A stretch of DNA of 64,000 nt, from NCBI RefSeq assembly GCF_022807995.1, contig NZ_CP094351.1:4449501-4513500 (forward strand). Reading direction: 5' to 3'. Positions 1 through 7,663 of the stretch are shown here, piece after piece. Each line of letters begins with the position of its first letter. Within the stretch, counting starts at the first letter, position 1. The DNA is from Pseudomonas orientalis. Its GTDB lineage: Bacteria > Pseudomonadota > Gammaproteobacteria > Pseudomonadales > Pseudomonadaceae. A program made the translations under genes and the position numbers. The notes below the pieces were generated by a model that saw only the letters and a list, made by a program, of their open reading frames with translations, did not search any database and was not told the DNA's origin.

Positions 1-1
1 G

Positions 2-166
2 ACCACCCATGTGCTGTCATCGGGCGTGGCCGGGACCATGGTGGCCAATGGCGGCGGCTTGCAGATGCGCACGATCCGCAATCTGTTGATGGCCTGGGTG
101 CTGACGTTGCCGGCGGCGATTGTGTTGTCGGGCAGCCTTTACTGGCTGTTCACCCAATTGTTCTGA
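2..166 (+). CDS. C-terminal fragment of a PiT-family inorganic phosphate transporter
   Basis: Only the last 54 residues are present, because the window starts inside the gene. The fragment begins with TTHVLSSGVAGTMVANGGG, which matches the conserved C-terminal signature of PiT low-affinity phosphate permeases (PitA type). It is followed by a hydrophobic segment (LLMAWVLTLPAAIVLSG, then SLYWLF) that fits the last membrane helix. PiT proteins are inner-membrane symporters that take up metal-phosphate using the proton gradient. The rest of the gene lies upstream of the window, so length and start cannot be judged. Confidence 0.85.
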   Translation, partial: TTHVLSSGVAGTMVANGGGLQMRTIRNLLMAWVLTLPAAIVLSGSLYWLFTQLF

Positions 167-182
167 CCCACCCTCAATCGAA

Positions 183-282
183 TGTAGGAGCGAGCTTGCT
201 CGCGAAAAACGTCAACGATAATGCGTGCTTTCTGAATGAACGCGGTGCCTGTGAGTTTTTCGCGAGCAAGCTCGCTCCTACA
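183..282. repeat. REPIN, family A (copy A1)
   Basis: Two inverted REP copies (TGTAGGAGCGAGCTTGCTCG on the left, its reverse complement on the right) flank a spacer of about 50 bases. This is the REPIN arrangement common in P. fluorescens. It lies between the phosphate transporter stop and the end of the LysR gene. Its inner spacer is nearly identical, in opposite orientation, to the copy at 17865-17963. Confidence 0.93.
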
Positions 283-333
283 AAAAAGCGTTATCAGGGC
301 GAGCCCTCCTCCCATATTATTGTCGGCGCGCAG

Positions 334-1230
334 TCAAAGGTGGGCCTGCAGGGTGGCCGCCAACCACTCCATGAACACCCGCACGCGCAACGGCAAATGC
401 CGCTGGCCGGCGTAGAGCAATGACACGTCCAAAGGCGGCGCCGGGTAATCGGCCAGCACCTCGACCAATTCGCCAGTGGCCAGCAAGTCGCGGATGCCCA
501 GCCGTGGCACTTGAATAATGCCAAAGCCCCCCAGGCACGCCGCCTGATACGCATCGGTGCTGTTGACGGTCACGCGCCCGGCCATCGGCAGTCGCTGCAC
601 CTTGTTGCCTTGCAGGTACTCGAACCCCGCCGAGCGTGCGCCCAGCGGCCGTACGTAATGCACCAGTCGATGCTGCTGCAGGTCAGCCAGCGTGTCGGGA
701 ATGCCGTAGCGCTGCACATACCCCGCGCTCACACAGTTGACCATGGGCATGCTGCACACCCGCCGCGCCACCACGCTCTGATCGGGCTGGGCACCCACGC
801 GCACGACGCAGTCGAAGCCTTCGGCGATCAGGTCGACCTGGCGGTCCGAGCTGCCGATTTGCATCTCGATCAGGGGGTGGCGCTCCATGAACGGGGGCAA
901 GTTGGGCACGATCAGCGTGCGCGCTATCACGTTGGGCATGTCCACGCGGATGCGCCCGGCCAACTGGGTTTCGTCCTGTCGAAACAGCCCTTCCAATTCT
1001 TCCATGTGCGCCAGCAGATCCTTGCTGCGCTCATATAACACCTGGCCGTCCTGGGTTGCCTGCACCTTGCGCGTGGTGCGTTGCAACAAGCGCGCACCGA
1101 GCAGTTCTTCCAGGGTGCGCACCTGTTCGGACACGGTGGAGCGCGGCAAGCCGAGGCTTTCACCGGCCTGGGTAAAGCTCGACAGTTCGGTCACGCGCAC
1201 AAACGTGCGCAATAGCTCAAGTTTATTCAT
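334..1230 (-). CDS. LysR-family transcriptional regulator
   Basis: This 298-residue protein has the LysR layout. Residues 1-60 form the winged helix-turn-helix (LELLRTFVRVTELSSFTQAG, then LGLPRSTVSEQVRTLEELLG). The rest is a periplasmic-binding-like effector domain, starting near LAGRIRVDMP. It is of the subgroup in which the effector domain contains VDLIAEGFDCVVRVG. It is divergent from the SDR gene at 1336 with a gap of about 105 bases, the usual layout for a LysR regulator and its target, so regulation of that SDR is inferred. The inducer cannot be predicted. Confidence 0.92.
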   Translation of the reverse strand: MNKLELLRTFVRVTELSSFTQAGESLGLPRSTVSEQVRTLEELLGARLLQRTTRKVQATQDGQVLYERSKDLLAHMEELEGLFRQDETQLAGRIRVDMPNVIARTLIVPNLPPFMERHPLIEMQIGSSDRQVDLIAEGFDCVVRVGAQPDQSVVARRVCSMPMVNCVSAGYVQRYGIPDTLADLQQHRLVHYVRPLGARSAGFEYLQGNKVQRLPMAGRVTVNSTDAYQAACLGGFGIIQVPRLGIRDLLATGELVEVLADYPAPPLDVSLLYAGQRHLPLRVRVFMEWLAATLQAHL

Positions 1231-1335
1231 GAAATTGTTCGCCCTGTCCGACCAGTGATTCCGGTATAGCGCTGTTTATCACGTTACGGGCGCACAAATA
1301 CACTGAGTCCCACAATCACTTCGGAGGACTGCACC

Positions 1336-2097
1336 ATGACCCCACGTAAAATCGCACTGATCACCGGCGCCAGCCGCGGCCTGGGCAAAAGCGCTGCACT
1401 GCACCTTGCCACCCAGGGCGTCGATATCCTCGGCACCTACCACAGCAAGGCCGATGAGGCGCAGGCGTTAGTGAAGCAGATCGAGCAACTGGGCGGCCGC
1501 GCGGCGATGTTGCAACTGGATGTAAGCCAGAGCGCGACGTTCGCAGGTTTTGCCGATCAAGTGACTGACGTACTCAAGGATGTGTTCGCACAGGATCACT
1601 TTGATTTTCTGGTCAACAATGCCGGTATCGGCATTCACGCAAGCTTTGCCGAAACCACCGAAGCCCAGTTCGACCAACTGGTGGATATCCAATTCAAGGG
1701 GCCGTTTTTCCTGACCCAGAAGCTATTGCCGTTAATTCGAGACGGTGGCCGCATTCTCAATGTGTCCAGCGGCCTGGCGCGCTTCAGCCTGCCGGGCTAC
1801 GCGGCCTACGCGGCGATGAAGGGCGCGATGGAAGTGCTGACCCGCTATCAGGCTAAAGAGTTGGGCACGCGTGGCATCAGCGTGAATATCCTCGCCCCTG
1901 GCGCGATTGAAACCGACTTCGGCGGCGGTGCGGTACGCGACAACGCCAGCCTCAACGCCATGGTCGCCAACAATACCGCCCTGGGTCGCGCCGGTTTGCC
2001 CGAGGATATTGGCGGGGCCATCGCGCAACTGCTGGCCGATGGCAGCAAGTGGATCACCGGCCAGCGGATCGAGGCTTCGGGTGGTATGTTCCTGTAA
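1336..2097 (+). CDS. SDR-family NAD(P)-dependent oxidoreductase
   Basis: This is a classical short-chain dehydrogenase of 253 residues. It has the nucleotide-binding motif TGASRGLG near residue 11, the NNAG structural motif, a catalytic Ser in NVSSG, and YAAYAAMKG as the Tyr-x-x-x-Lys pair. The C-terminus ends in a segment typical of these enzymes (WITGQRIEASGGM). A good ribosome binding site (GGAGGA) lies 8-10 bases before the ATG. It is divergent from the LysR gene, which probably controls it. Substrate unknown; the subgroup includes many beta-ketoacyl-reductase-like and xenobiotic reductases. Confidence 0.92.
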   Translation: MTPRKIALITGASRGLGKSAALHLATQGVDILGTYHSKADEAQALVKQIEQLGGRAAMLQLDVSQSATFAGFADQVTDVLKDVFAQDHFDFLVNNAGIGIHASFAETTEAQFDQLVDIQFKGPFFLTQKLLPLIRDGGRILNVSSGLARFSLPGYAAYAAMKGAMEVLTRYQAKELGTRGISVNILAPGAIETDFGGGAVRDNASLNAMVANNTALGRAGLPEDIGGAIAQLLADGSKWITGQRIEASGGMFL

Positions 2098-2108
2098 GCG
2101 GCCGGCGG

Positions 2109-2545
2109 CTACAGGGCGACTGGCGTGTTGCGGGTGAGTCTTTCCCGAATCACGTCATAGGCCCAGTGGTACACGTAGGTGTATGGCAGGAAGAACAGCA
2201 GCACGCCAATGTCGAGGATGAAGCCTCCAACAGGCTGATCTTCATCAATGCGGCAATCAACGGCACCGCCAGCAGAATCAACCCGCCTTCGAACAGCAGC
2301 GCGTGCAGCACCCGCGTCCGGCCGCCGTTGGACAGCTGCAGGCGCACTTTAAGGCGGTCGAACAGGCTGTTGAACATGACGTTCCAGCTCAGCGCCAGCA
2401 CGCTGATGCCCAAGGTCACCGCACCCATTTCCAAGGCCGGTCGACCGGTCACCCAGACCAGCAAGGGCGTACAGATCACCAAGGCCAGACCTTCGAACCC
2501 CAAGGCCTGGAAAACGCGTTCGGTCATTGATTTGGTAGGGTGCAT
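2109..2545 (-). pseudogene. PACE-family multidrug efflux transporter, apparent frameshift near the 3' end
   Basis: The open frame from 2545 gives MTERVFQALGFEGLAL, then ALSWNVMFNSLFDRL, a clear match to PACE (AceI-like) four-helix drug/H+ exporters. After LLEA (about 2225) it turns into a nonsense Cys/Ser-rich tail ending at 2150. The neighbouring frame from the same point reads FILDIGVLLFFLPYTYVYHW, then AYDVIRERL, the expected fourth helix and C-terminus, ending with TAG at 2109-2111. One missing base near 2222-2226 explains this. Restoring it gives about 145 residues, the normal family length. PACE genes often sit beside a divergent LysR regulator, as here. It could also be a sequencing error. 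Confidence 0.85.
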
Positions 2546-2633
2546 GTCCCGGCTCCATGAGTGACGATGATTGCCATGATCACGTCTCAGGCCGATACTT
2601 CATAACCAATAACCATCGATCAAGGCGATAGTC

Positions 2634-3488
2634 ATGGCCTCCCATGAAGTGCTCCAGGCGTTTGTCCAGGCCGCCACCCAAGGCTCGTTTTCCGCCGCCG
2701 CACGCAAACTGGGCAAGAGCCAATCCACTGTGAGTGCGGCGGTGGCGAGCCTGGAAATTGATCTGGATGTGGTGTTGTTCGATCGCAGCAGCCGCAAGCC
2801 GACGCTGACCCCGGCCGGCCATGTGCTGTTGCAGCGGGCGCAGCAGGTGCTGGAGGCCAGCAGCCGGCTGGAGCTGGCGGCCAGTCAATTGGCCCAGGGA
2901 TTGGAGCCCAGGTTGAGTATCGCCATGTCCGATACCTATCAGTCCGACCGTTTCGAGGTCGCCCTCAGCGCCTTTGAACAACGCTACCCGGACCTTGAGT
3001 TGGAATGCCTGATCGCCGAATGCGAAGACCTGATCGCCCTCGTGCAAAGTGGCCGGGCGCAGATCGCGTTTATCGAGCAGCAACAGGTTTACCCTCCGGA
3101 CCTCAGTTGCTCGCCGGTTGAAGAACGCACCGAGATCGCCTTGTTCGTCTCGCCCAGACACCCGTTGGCAAGCCTGGCCAGCGTTGATCCGCACACCCTG
3201 CAACACCATCGGGAGCTGCGCCTGGCGAGCATCATCAACCCTGACGAAAACCGTGGCGCACAACGTGTATGGTCGGCGCCGAGCTACCTGATGCTGATGG
3301 AGATGGCGCAACTGGGCTTTGGCTGGGCCCCCATACCGCGCTGGTTGGTGGAGCGCTTCGGCGGGGACCAGTTGGTCGAACTCAAGGTGCGCGGTTGGCC
3401 ACGCTCGGTGGCAGTGGATGCGCTGTGGTCGCGGCAACAACCGCCGGGGCCGGCGGGAAGTTGGTTGTTGGCGAAGATGCTTGAGTGA
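2634..3488 (+). CDS. LysR-family regulator, probable regulator of the adjacent PACE gene
   Basis: This 284-residue protein has an N-terminal helix-turn-helix (VLQAFVQAATQGSFSAAARK, then LGKSQSTVSAAVASLE) and a LysR substrate-binding domain from about residue 90 (LSIAMSDTYQ). It is transcribed away from the PACE efflux gene with a gap of about 90 bases. LysR/PACE divergent pairs are common in Pseudomonas and Acinetobacter (AceR-AceI type). The HTH and effector domains look intact, unlike the efflux gene. Confidence 0.9.
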   Translation: MASHEVLQAFVQAATQGSFSAAARKLGKSQSTVSAAVASLEIDLDVVLFDRSSRKPTLTPAGHVLLQRAQQVLEASSRLELAASQLAQGLEPRLSIAMSDTYQSDRFEVALSAFEQRYPDLELECLIAECEDLIALVQSGRAQIAFIEQQQVYPPDLSCSPVEERTEIALFVSPRHPLASLASVDPHTLQHHRELRLASIINPDENRGAQRVWSAPSYLMLMEMAQLGFGWAPIPRWLVERFGGDQLVELKVRGWPRSVAVDALWSRQQPPGPAGSWLLAKMLE

Positions 3489-3571
3489 GCAATGACAACC
3501 TACGTATGGAGCGGGCACAAGCGCTGTAAGCGGATGAGGTAGAATTCCGGCCTCTTCGTAGGATTTAGGAT

Positions 3572-4099
3572 ATGCCGCTCATGGAAACCCGCTTGGTTCC
3601 CTATGAAATGTTGAACGCGCTGCAAAAGCAGCATTTGGACGGTCTGGAAGTCAATCCAGAGCAACTGGCATATTCCGGTGATATCTACTGCGCGCTGAAC
3701 AGCCTGCTGGTCAATCCCAACCCCGACAGCGTCAAGGGCTTTGCCCTGCTCGCCGACGACCTGCCGGTCGCCTTCCTGCTGCTCAAACGCCCACCGTGCC
3801 TGCCTTATTGGGCGGATGAACACAGCGCCACCTTGCATGCCTTGCAGGTGGATCGGCACCAGCAAGGGCGCGGCTTCGGCAAAGCGTGTCTGCAGTCGCT
3901 GCCCGCAGCGGCGCTACAGGCATGGCCGCAGATCAAGGCGCTGGAATTGTCGGTGGATGCGGATAATGCAGCGGCGATGGGGTTGTATCTGGGCGCGGGT
4001 TGGGTGGACAGCGGTGAGGCGTACAAGGGACGGATTGGGTATGAGCGCAGATTGAGACGCGCGCTTGATCAGCATAGTATTGACAGCACCAAAATGTAA
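3572..4099 (+). CDS. GNAT-family N-acetyltransferase
   Basis: This 175-residue protein has a GNAT fold: LHALQVDRHQQGRGFGKACL carries the acetyl-CoA pyrophosphate loop (Q/R-x-x-G-x-G/A), followed by ALELSVDADNAAAMGLYLGA as the conserved C-terminal strand and helix. It likely transfers an acetyl group from acetyl-CoA to an amine, but the acceptor cannot be told from sequence. It precedes hipBA in the same direction with only about 40 bases between, but that gap holds hipBA's own probable promoter, so co-transcription is not required. Confidence 0.88.
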   Translation: MPLMETRLVPYEMLNALQKQHLDGLEVNPEQLAYSGDIYCALNSLLVNPNPDSVKGFALLADDLPVAFLLLKRPPCLPYWADEHSATLHALQVDRHQQGRGFGKACLQSLPAAALQAWPQIKALELSVDADNAAAMGLYLGAGWVDSGEAYKGRIGYERRLRRALDQHSIDSTKM

Positions 4100-4100
4100 C

Positions 4101-4140
4101 GTATACATAACCTGACAAAATAAAAGTACCGTATATAAGA
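4101..4140 (+). promoter_or_regulatory. Candidate hipBA operator: direct repeat GTATAYA 30 bp apart
   Basis: GTATACATAA (4101-4110) and GTATATAAGA (4131-4140) are near-identical and exactly 30 bases (three helical turns) apart. The second copy ends two bases before the hipB ATG. HipB-type antitoxins repress their own operon by binding paired sites, so this spacing suits cooperative autoregulation. The stretch is AT-rich and probably also holds the promoter. Binding is inferred only. Confidence 0.45.
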
Positions 4141-4141
4141 C

Positions 4142-4396
4142 ATGGACCCTACTGTAATTACCCAACGTCTCGGCGTTCAGCTGCGCACCATGCGCTCGAA
4201 TCGCGGCTATAAACAGGCGGATCTGGCGAAGGTGGCCGGGATTACTCGGCAAAAACTGATCGAAATCGAAAAAGGCAGTCTCTCGGTCTCGATGAATGCC
4301 TACGCCCGGGTGTTAGCCGCCTTGGGCAGCGAATTCAAGCTGGTGCCCGTGACCTTGCCGACCCTGGAGGAACTGGAGGACTTATTCAATGAATAG
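4142..4396 (+). CDS. hipB: HipB-like antitoxin, Xre-family DNA-binding protein
   Basis: This 84-residue protein consists almost wholly of a Cro/CI-type helix-turn-helix (LGVQLRTMRSNRGYKQADLA, then KVAGITRQKLIEIEKGSLSV). This is the typical size and layout of HipB antitoxins, which neutralise HipA and repress the operon as dimers. Its stop codon overlaps the hipA start by 8 bases, which points to translational coupling. Confidence 0.9.
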   Translation: MDPTVITQRLGVQLRTMRSNRGYKQADLAKVAGITRQKLIEIEKGSLSVSMNAYARVLAALGSEFKLVPVTLPTLEELEDLFNE

Positions 4397-5597
4397 CCCC
4401 ACGTTACGCGTTCATACGCCTCAAGGGGACAGCGGCAGCGTGCGGGTCGGTGCTGAAGATTATCTGTTTCGCTATAGCGATGAGGCGAAGGCCGCCAGCG
4501 CAATCAGCCTGTCGATGCCGGTCCGCGCGGACGAATACCGGCGTCGGGACTTGCATCCCATCTTTCAGATGAATTTGCCGGAGGGCTATGTGCTTGAACA
4601 ACTGCGCAATCGCCTCGCCAAAACGGTCAGGGTAGACCCGATGTTACTGCTGGCGCTCTCGGGAAGCAGCGCGCCAATTGGTCGGGTTTTCGTGTCTTCT
4701 GAACAAGTGAATAATCTGATCCATCGCAACAGCCCTCACGCGCCCGGAGAAAACCTCGACGAAATTCTTGCCTGGGACGGCGCGGAAGATCTGTTCGTCG
4801 AATTGGTAGATCGCTATATCCTGCGAGCGGGTATTTCCGGTGTGCAACCCAAAGTACTGGTGCCGGAAAAACCACAAAACCCTGAACAGAAATTCACCTC
4901 GAAAACCGACGACCTGATCATTAAAAGCGGGCGTGACGAGTTTCCCGGGCTGGCCATCAATGAATACCTGTGCATGTCCATCGCCAGGGACGCGGGTCTG
5001 CCCGTACCGCCGTTTTATCTGTCCCGCAACCATAAGCTGTTCATCATGCGGCGCTTTGATCGGGACGCACAGCTCAACCCACTGGGCTTCGAAGACATGA
5101 CCGCACTGATGGGCCTGTCCGCCGAGCAAAAGTACACCAAGAGTTACGCCGCCATCGCCAAGGCTGTACGCGTGTTCTGCGCCCCGGCCTATCAACGCAG
5201 TTCGCTGGATCAATTATTCGACAGCGTGGCGTTAAGCTGCATCGTGGGTAATGGCGATGCGCACTTGAAGAATTTCGGCGTGCTCTATAGCGATCCGCTT
5301 AAATCAGATACGCGACTGGCACCCACTTACGACATTGTGAACACCACCGCTTACATCCGCGACGACTCACTGGCCTTGGACCTGGGCGGAAATAAATCGT
5401 TATTCGCCTCGCGCCTGGGCATTCTCGACTTCGCCAGGACCTGCGAAGTCGAACACCCCGAAAAGCGTATCCAGGCGCTGCTCCAGACCCTTGAAGTGGT
5501 GCTCAAGCGCGAAGACGACTACTGCCGGTTGGCGCCTGAGGTAGCGGGCGCCATACGTCAATCCGCTCACGGTTTTCAAACTAGCTTCGGGGGCTGA
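4389..5597 (+). CDS. hipA: HipA-like Ser/Thr kinase toxin
   Basis: This 402-residue protein has both HipA parts. The N-terminal subdomain runs to about residue 105 (ISLSMPVRADEY, then FQMNLPEGYVLEQL). The kinase core contains GISGVQPKVLVP (the loop whose serine, here residue 150, is the autophosphorylated position in E. coli HipA), FIMRRFDR, the catalytic NGDAHLKN near residue 288 and the metal-binding APTYDIVN near 311. Known HipA proteins phosphorylate aminoacyl-tRNA synthetases (GltX in E. coli) and drive growth arrest or persistence. All visible catalytic residues are intact, so an active kinase is expected. Confidence 0.92.
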   Translation: MNSPTLRVHTPQGDSGSVRVGAEDYLFRYSDEAKAASAISLSMPVRADEYRRRDLHPIFQMNLPEGYVLEQLRNRLAKTVRVDPMLLLALSGSSAPIGRVFVSSEQVNNLIHRNSPHAPGENLDEILAWDGAEDLFVELVDRYILRAGISGVQPKVLVPEKPQNPEQKFTSKTDDLIIKSGRDEFPGLAINEYLCMSIARDAGLPVPPFYLSRNHKLFIMRRFDRDAQLNPLGFEDMTALMGLSAEQKYTKSYAAIAKAVRVFCAPAYQRSSLDQLFDSVALSCIVGNGDAHLKNFGVLYSDPLKSDTRLAPTYDIVNTTAYIRDDSLALDLGGNKSLFASRLGILDFARTCEVEHPEKRIQALLQTLEVVLKREDDYCRLAPEVAGAIRQSAHGFQTSFGG

Positions 5598-5617
5598 ATC
5601 GCCCCCTGATGTGGCGT

Positions 5618-6100
5618 TCAGACTTTCTGCCCAACCGGCAACCAGATCTCCACCGTCCCGGTGCCCTTCTTTCCATCAAAATCGGCACTGTAACGCTCGA
5701 AATCCGCCCCCATCACCTTGTAGCCCGAGTGGGGCAGCCACTCGAACATGATGCGCTCGTAGGTTTGTTCAAGCGCTTGCACCGGCCCGTGATGAGGGAA
5801 TACGGCATAGTTAAGGGGCGGAATTTCAATGCACTGGAAATTGCCCGGCACATCGCTTTTGCTCGGGACTTCAACACCGGCCATGTAGTCGAATTCGCCC
5901 TGCTTGGGATTATGGCAAACACCATAGGTCACGCCGCCAACGCGCTTCTTGATGTCCTTGATACAGCTGTTGAACAATTCCCATAGCTGCACAATATCGC
6001 CCACGGTGGCTTTCGAATAACGCCCCTGGACGCCTGCGATCACCAGGGCTTTGCCGGCTTCCATGCGTGGTTCCAACGGTTGTCTTGTCTGCTGATCCAT
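5618..6100 (-). CDS. GyrI-like / AraC-effector-binding-domain protein
   Basis: This stand-alone protein of 160 residues has the GyrI-like small-molecule-binding fold. It has a conserved start (LVIAGVQGRYS), a middle segment VTYGVCHNPKQGEFDYMAGV, and the end FEWLPHSGYKVMGADFERYS, as in the effector domains of AraC/BmrR regulators and in the SbmC/GyrI family. There is no DNA-binding domain. Such proteins bind or modify small hydrophobic compounds; one branch protects DNA gyrase. The exact role is not determinable. Confidence 0.85.
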   Translation of the reverse strand: MDQQTRQPLEPRMEAGKALVIAGVQGRYSKATVGDIVQLWELFNSCIKDIKKRVGGVTYGVCHNPKQGEFDYMAGVEVPSKSDVPGNFQCIEIPPLNYAVFPHHGPVQALEQTYERIMFEWLPHSGYKVMGADFERYSADFDGKKGTGTVEIWLPVGQKV

Positions 6101-6295
6101 ACGAACAGTCTCCTTCTTATGAGGGAAAAAACCCGCAACGAGTATAGGGGCATATCCGCGCCGTACTCCATGCAGAAATTTTTCCTACGCATATGGACAA
6201 CTTGCCATCATCGACCGTATTGTCTGCCCCGCAGGCCACCGCAGTGGCCGACGTCGCTCGGACGGTTCCGGGCGCTTACGTACCTCGAGGCAACA

Positions 6296-7507
6296 ATGGC
6301 AGACCAAGGTTCGCCGCGCCGCTTTGCGCGCATAGATCGACTCCCCCCCTACGTGTTCAATATCACTGCCGAGCTGAAGATGGCTGCGCGTCGGCGCGGC
6401 GAAGACATCATCGACTTGAGCATGGGTAACCCCGACGGCGCCACGCCACCGCACATCGTGGAGAAAATGGTCACCGTCGCCCAGCGCGAAGACACCCACG
6501 GCTACTCCACTTCCAAGGGCATTCCGCGCCTGCGCCGGGCGATTTCGCGCTGGTATAAAGACCGTTATGACGTGGATATCGACCCCGAAACGGAAGCCAT
6601 CGTCACCATCGGCTCCAAAGAGGGCCTGGCGCACCTGATGCTGGCCACCCTCGACCAGGGCGACACCGTACTGGTGCCCAATCCCAGCTACCCGATCCAC
6701 ATCTACGGTGCCGTGATTGCCGGCGCCCAGGTGCGCTCGGTGCCGCTGATTCCCGGCGTGGATTTCTTCGCCGAGCTGGAGCGGGCCATTCGCGGTTCGA
6801 TCCCCAAGCCGAAGATGATGATCCTCGGCTTTCCGTCCAACCCCACTGCGCAGTGCGTTGAGCTGGATTTCTTCGAACGGGTGATCGCCCTGGCCAAGCA
6901 ATACGACGTGCTGGTGGTGCACGACCTGGCCTACGCCGACATCGTCTACGACGGCTGGAAAGCCCCGTCGATCATGCAGGTGCCGGGCGCCAAGGACATT
7001 GCGGTGGAGTTTTTCACCCTGTCCAAGAGCTACAACATGGCCGGCTGGCGCATCGGCTTTATGGTGGGCAACCCGGAACTGGTCAACGCCCTGGCGCGCA
7101 TCAAGAGCTACCACGACTACGGCACCTTCACGCCGTTGCAGGTGGCCGCAATTGCGGCGCTGGAAGGCGATCAGCAGTGCGTCAAAGACATCGCCGAGCA
7201 GTACCGCCAGCGTCGCAATGTGCTGGTCAAGGGCCTGCATGAGCTGGGCTGGATGGTGGAGAATCCCAAAGCGTCGATGTACGTCTGGGCGAAAATCCCC
7301 GAACAGTATGCCGCCCTGGGTTCGCTGGAGTTTGCCAAGAAGCTGCTGCTGGAAGCCAAGGTGTGTGTATCACCGGGGATCGGCTTTGGTGAGTATGGCG
7401 ATGATCACGTGCGCTTTGCGCTGATCGAAAACCAGGACCGGATTCGCCAGGCGGTGCGCGGGATTCGCGGGATGTTCAGGGCGGATGGACTGGTCCAGAA
7501 AGCCTGA
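6296..7507 (+). CDS. alaC: Pyridoxal-phosphate aminotransferase, AlaC-like alanine transaminase
   Basis: This 403-residue class I aminotransferase starts at the ATG giving MADQGSPRRFARIDRLPPYV, with GAGG about 8 bases upstream. The open frame extends upstream to 6080, but that part looks non-coding. Motifs are YSTSKGIPRLRRAISRWY, NPSYPIHIYG, LGFPSNPTAQCVE, and FFTLSKSYNMAGWRIGF, which holds the lysine that binds PLP. Length and sequence match E. coli AlaC (412 residues), which makes alanine from pyruvate and glutamate. Confidence in the fold is very high, in alanine as product moderate. Confidence 0.88.
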   Translation: MADQGSPRRFARIDRLPPYVFNITAELKMAARRRGEDIIDLSMGNPDGATPPHIVEKMVTVAQREDTHGYSTSKGIPRLRRAISRWYKDRYDVDIDPETEAIVTIGSKEGLAHLMLATLDQGDTVLVPNPSYPIHIYGAVIAGAQVRSVPLIPGVDFFAELERAIRGSIPKPKMMILGFPSNPTAQCVELDFFERVIALAKQYDVLVVHDLAYADIVYDGWKAPSIMQVPGAKDIAVEFFTLSKSYNMAGWRIGFMVGNPELVNALARIKSYHDYGTFTPLQVAAIAALEGDQQCVKDIAEQYRQRRNVLVKGLHELGWMVENPKASMYVWAKIPEQYAALGSLEFAKKLLLEAKVCVSPGIGFGEYGDDHVRFALIENQDRIRQAVRGIRGMFRADGLVQKA

Positions 7508-7536
7508 GCCGATCCATCTGACGAAATGTGGTCAAC

Positions 7537-7628
7537 ATGTGGGAGGGGGCTTGCCCCCGATGGCAGTGGTTCAGTCACCAGATACAGTGACTGACACTCC
7601 GCTATCGGGGGCAAGCCCCCTCCCACAT
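7537..7628. repeat. REPIN, family B (copy B1)
   Basis: Inverted pair of ATGTGGGAGGGGGCTTGCCC-type REP sequences, each reading on through CCCGAT, around a short spacer. It lies between the aminotransferase and gntP, which converge. Confidence 0.93.
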
Positions 7629-7663
7629 TTGATTGGGTGACCCCATGGAATGCTGCGGTGTGG

